The notes beneath the pieces are model-generated. The model had not been told where the DNA came from, searched no databases, and saw only the letters and a list, made by a program, of their open reading frames with translations. A stretch of 64,000 bases of DNA. Source: Blautia coccoides (GTDB lineage: Bacteria > Bacillota > Clostridia > Lachnospirales > Lachnospiraceae). The DNA lies in contig NZ_CP136422.1 of the NCBI RefSeq assembly GCF_034355335.1, positions 2,948,501-3,012,500 on the forward strand, given 5' to 3'. Positions 62,662-64,000 of the stretch are shown here, piece after piece. Both the position numbers and the translations under genes were made by a program. How positions within the stretch are numbered: position 1 is the first letter of the stretch; each line of letters opens with the position of its first letter.

Positions 62662-63528
62662 CTATACATTCTCCGTTTCGTTATTTATAATGGTGGATAT
62701 CTGCGTGGATTTTAAGAAATCCTGAATAAAGCGTTTTGTATGGTCAGGGGTCCTGTAGGCTTTACAGAACTGAAAACTCCCTGACAGTCCGTCTATATCC
62801 TCCATGGCATTTTTAACCTCCATAAGTGTATCCGGTGGGATTTCTGCATAAGAGGTATATTCTGTTTTTGACGGATCGATTCGGTGGTTTTGAATGGCAT
62901 AGCTGACCCTGTTTTTGCATCGGCATGTTCCACGGCCATATTCTCCGCAGTATTCTTCCAGGAAATCAGCCATTTTCTTACGCACACGTCTGAGCCTCTG
63001 CCGGTATGCCTCCGGGCTGATACCTAGAATTTCCCCTGCAATACGGCTGTCTGCCCTAAACATAGTGCCCAGAATGAAAATACAGCGGCTCTCAGTGTCG
63101 AGACACTGGAGCATGACATTGGTGCATGACAGTTTCAGCTCCTCAGCCAGCACGGCCTTTTCTATGTCCTGAGCCGGATCCGGGATATCCAGGGCTTTGC
63201 CATGTTCAATGTCATATCCGTAGAATTCAAAACTGAGCGGATGACGGGAAAACATACTTTTTTTATAGTTTTTCAGATGGTTGGACGCAATGCTGAAAAC
63301 CCATGTGGTAAATGAACTCTCTCTTCGGAAGGAGGAGAGATGAGTGATGAGCTTCAGGAGTATTTCCTGGGTGGCGTCCTCAGCGTCGGGGAAACTTCCC
63401 AGCATCCGGAGAGACAGATTGAACACCAGATCCTGTACGCTTAAAATAATGGTTTCCAGGGATTTTTCGTGACCGGCAGTTGCCTTCTCAATCAGTACGG
63501 TCAGTTCTTCGTTATTTTTTATATTCAT
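62662..63528 (-). CDS. ECF-like RNA polymerase sigma factor with C-terminal extension
   Basis: A 288-residue sigma-70-family protein. Region 2 (about 25-95, LRMLGSFPDAEDATQEILLK, then FTTWVFSIASNHLKNYKK) and region 4 (about 130-190, IAGEILGISPEAYRQRLRRVRKKM) are clear; regions 1 and 3 are missing as in ECF factors. After region 4 comes a Cys motif (CGEYGRGTCRC, about 202-212) and about 75 further residues of a kind seen in some ECF groups. No anti-sigma gene is adjacent. The start follows AGGAGG. It is coupled to the DUF2461 gene. Confidence 0.88.
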   Translation of the reverse strand: MNIKNNEELTVLIEKATAGHEKSLETIILSVQDLVFNLSLRMLGSFPDAEDATQEILLKLITHLSSFRRESSFTTWVFSIASNHLKNYKKSMFSRHPLSFEFYGYDIEHGKALDIPDPAQDIEKAVLAEELKLSCTNVMLQCLDTESRCIFILGTMFRADSRIAGEILGISPEAYRQRLRRVRKKMADFLEEYCGEYGRGTCRCKNRVSYAIQNHRIDPSKTEYTSYAEIPPDTLMEVKNAMEDIDGLSGSFQFCKAYRTPDHTKRFIQDFLKSTQISTIINNETENV

Positions 63529-63682
63529 TATAATTACCTCCTATTAAGTTAGACAGGAAATTTACATGTTTGTGACACATAAAATGCGCTGAGGCGCTGA
63601 TCATTTACATCATAAAAGATGGGACCCCAAAAAGCAATGGAAGATCGTGAAAGAAAATAGTCTGTTGAAGGGCTATGCGTAG
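63529..63682. other. Intergenic region between the sigma factor and the right-edge gene
   Basis: The divergent intergenic DNA holds the ribosome binding site of the sigma gene and, beyond this stretch, the promoter of the edge gene. No other feature is recognised. Confidence 0.5.
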
Positions 63683-63711
63683 TTTACATTATTTTCGATA
63701 AGTGTTAAGAT
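63683..63711 (+). promoter_or_regulatory. Promoter of the right-edge gene
   Basis: TTTACA (63683-63688) and TAAGAT (63706-63711) are separated by 17 bases. Confidence 0.55.
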
Positions 63712-63773
63712 AAAATGAACAGGCAAAAAAGAGAAACAGCGGGAATGCTGCTGTAATGAGAGGATTGAACGAA

Positions 63774-64000
63774 TGGGAAAGACAATGGATGCCGGGCGTG
63801 CTGTCAAAGAATTCTGCAATACCTGTTTTATGCTTAGGAAACCGGAGCTGGCTGCAGAATTTCTGGACAGTGATGTACGCTTTGCAGGGGCAGGAGACAG
63901 GGAATATGCGTGTGGAAAACAGAAGGTGGTGGATTATTTCTGTAAGGACATACATAATATAAGGGATGCATTTTATCCGGAAGTTTCTGTTATCGATGAA
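63774..64000 (+). CDS. Start of a protein with a SnoaL/NTF2-like N-terminus (3' end outside window)
   Basis: An open frame begins at ATG 63774 and is still open at the window end (75 codons). GAGAGGA lies about 7 bases upstream. The visible part, including FCNTCFMLRKPELAAEFL and DREYACGKQKVVDYFCKD, resembles the SnoaL/NTF2-like small domain that opens several Lachnospiraceae sensor proteins, where a PAS, GGDEF or kinase part follows. The remainder is not visible, so the function stays open. A consensus-like promoter supports it. A competing frame at 63756-63962 is rejected. Confidence 0.6.

Noticed and set aside
63756..63962. 68-codon frame at the right edge
   Set aside because: Trp/Arg-rich product without homology; the overlapping frame from 63774 has a better ribosome binding site, sensible composition and stays open.

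Overview
The window reads as chromosomal DNA of a Gram-positive anaerobe of the Firmicutes, most likely a Lachnospiraceae member (Blautia or a close relative). The reasons are moderate G+C content, strong AGGAGG-type ribosome binding sites, T-box leaders on leuA and pheST, a Firmicutes-type 6S RNA, an ATP-type PEP carboxykinase, an FprA flavodiiron protein with AhpC and an AhpF-like reductase (oxygen defence of an anaerobe), and many large c-di-GMP and hybrid-kinase signalling proteins. The genus is inferred from style, not proven.

Layout: 1-1.8 kb holds the end of a leucine operon (leuC 5'-truncated, leuD). 1.8-8.4 kb holds accessory genes: a Nudix hydrolase, a DUF3298-type protein, TspO, a divergent PucR regulator / URO-D-family methyltransferase pair with a perfect 14-bp dyad, a lipoprotein, tRNA-Pro and a PNPOx-like protein. 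8.5-28.6 kb is mostly housekeeping: T-box-controlled leuA, a lipoprotein, a SleB-like hydrolase, thrC, pckA, an HD-domain protein, 6S RNA, galM, a membrane spermidine-synthase-like protein, a SpoIID-like protein, a YihY-like protein, T-box-controlled pheS-pheT, a histidine phosphatase and queA.

28.7-63.5 kb is rich in signalling and accessory genes. First come a sensor protein whose GGDEF domain lost its catalytic core by an in-frame deletion, and a coupled EAL protein with two degenerate GGDEF domains. A GntR regulator with two DNA-binding domains follows. Next is a remarkable 600-residue protein with a thioester-like domain, an Asn tract and a Pro/Cys repeat tail. A TetR/ABC locus follows, whose second gene is an ATPase stub fused to a permease, then a TetR/CGGC pair. 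A hybrid histidine kinase plus diguanylate cyclase is followed by a two-component system with a FtsX-type ABC exporter. The last part holds FprA, ahpC and a domain-permuted AhpF, a PAS-GGDEF-EAL protein, a solute-binding lipoprotein translationally coupled to a giant hybrid kinase, DUF2461, an ECF-like sigma factor and a truncated gene at the right edge.

No CRISPR array, insertion sequence, prophage or plasmid origin was recognised. The least ordinary items are the thioester/Pro-Cys protein (34659-36461), the ATPase-permease fusion (38307-39497), the collapsed GGDEF (28759-30207), the tandem GntR (33085-34539), the solute-binding protein/hybrid kinase pair (57240-61864) and the permuted AhpF (53614-55275).
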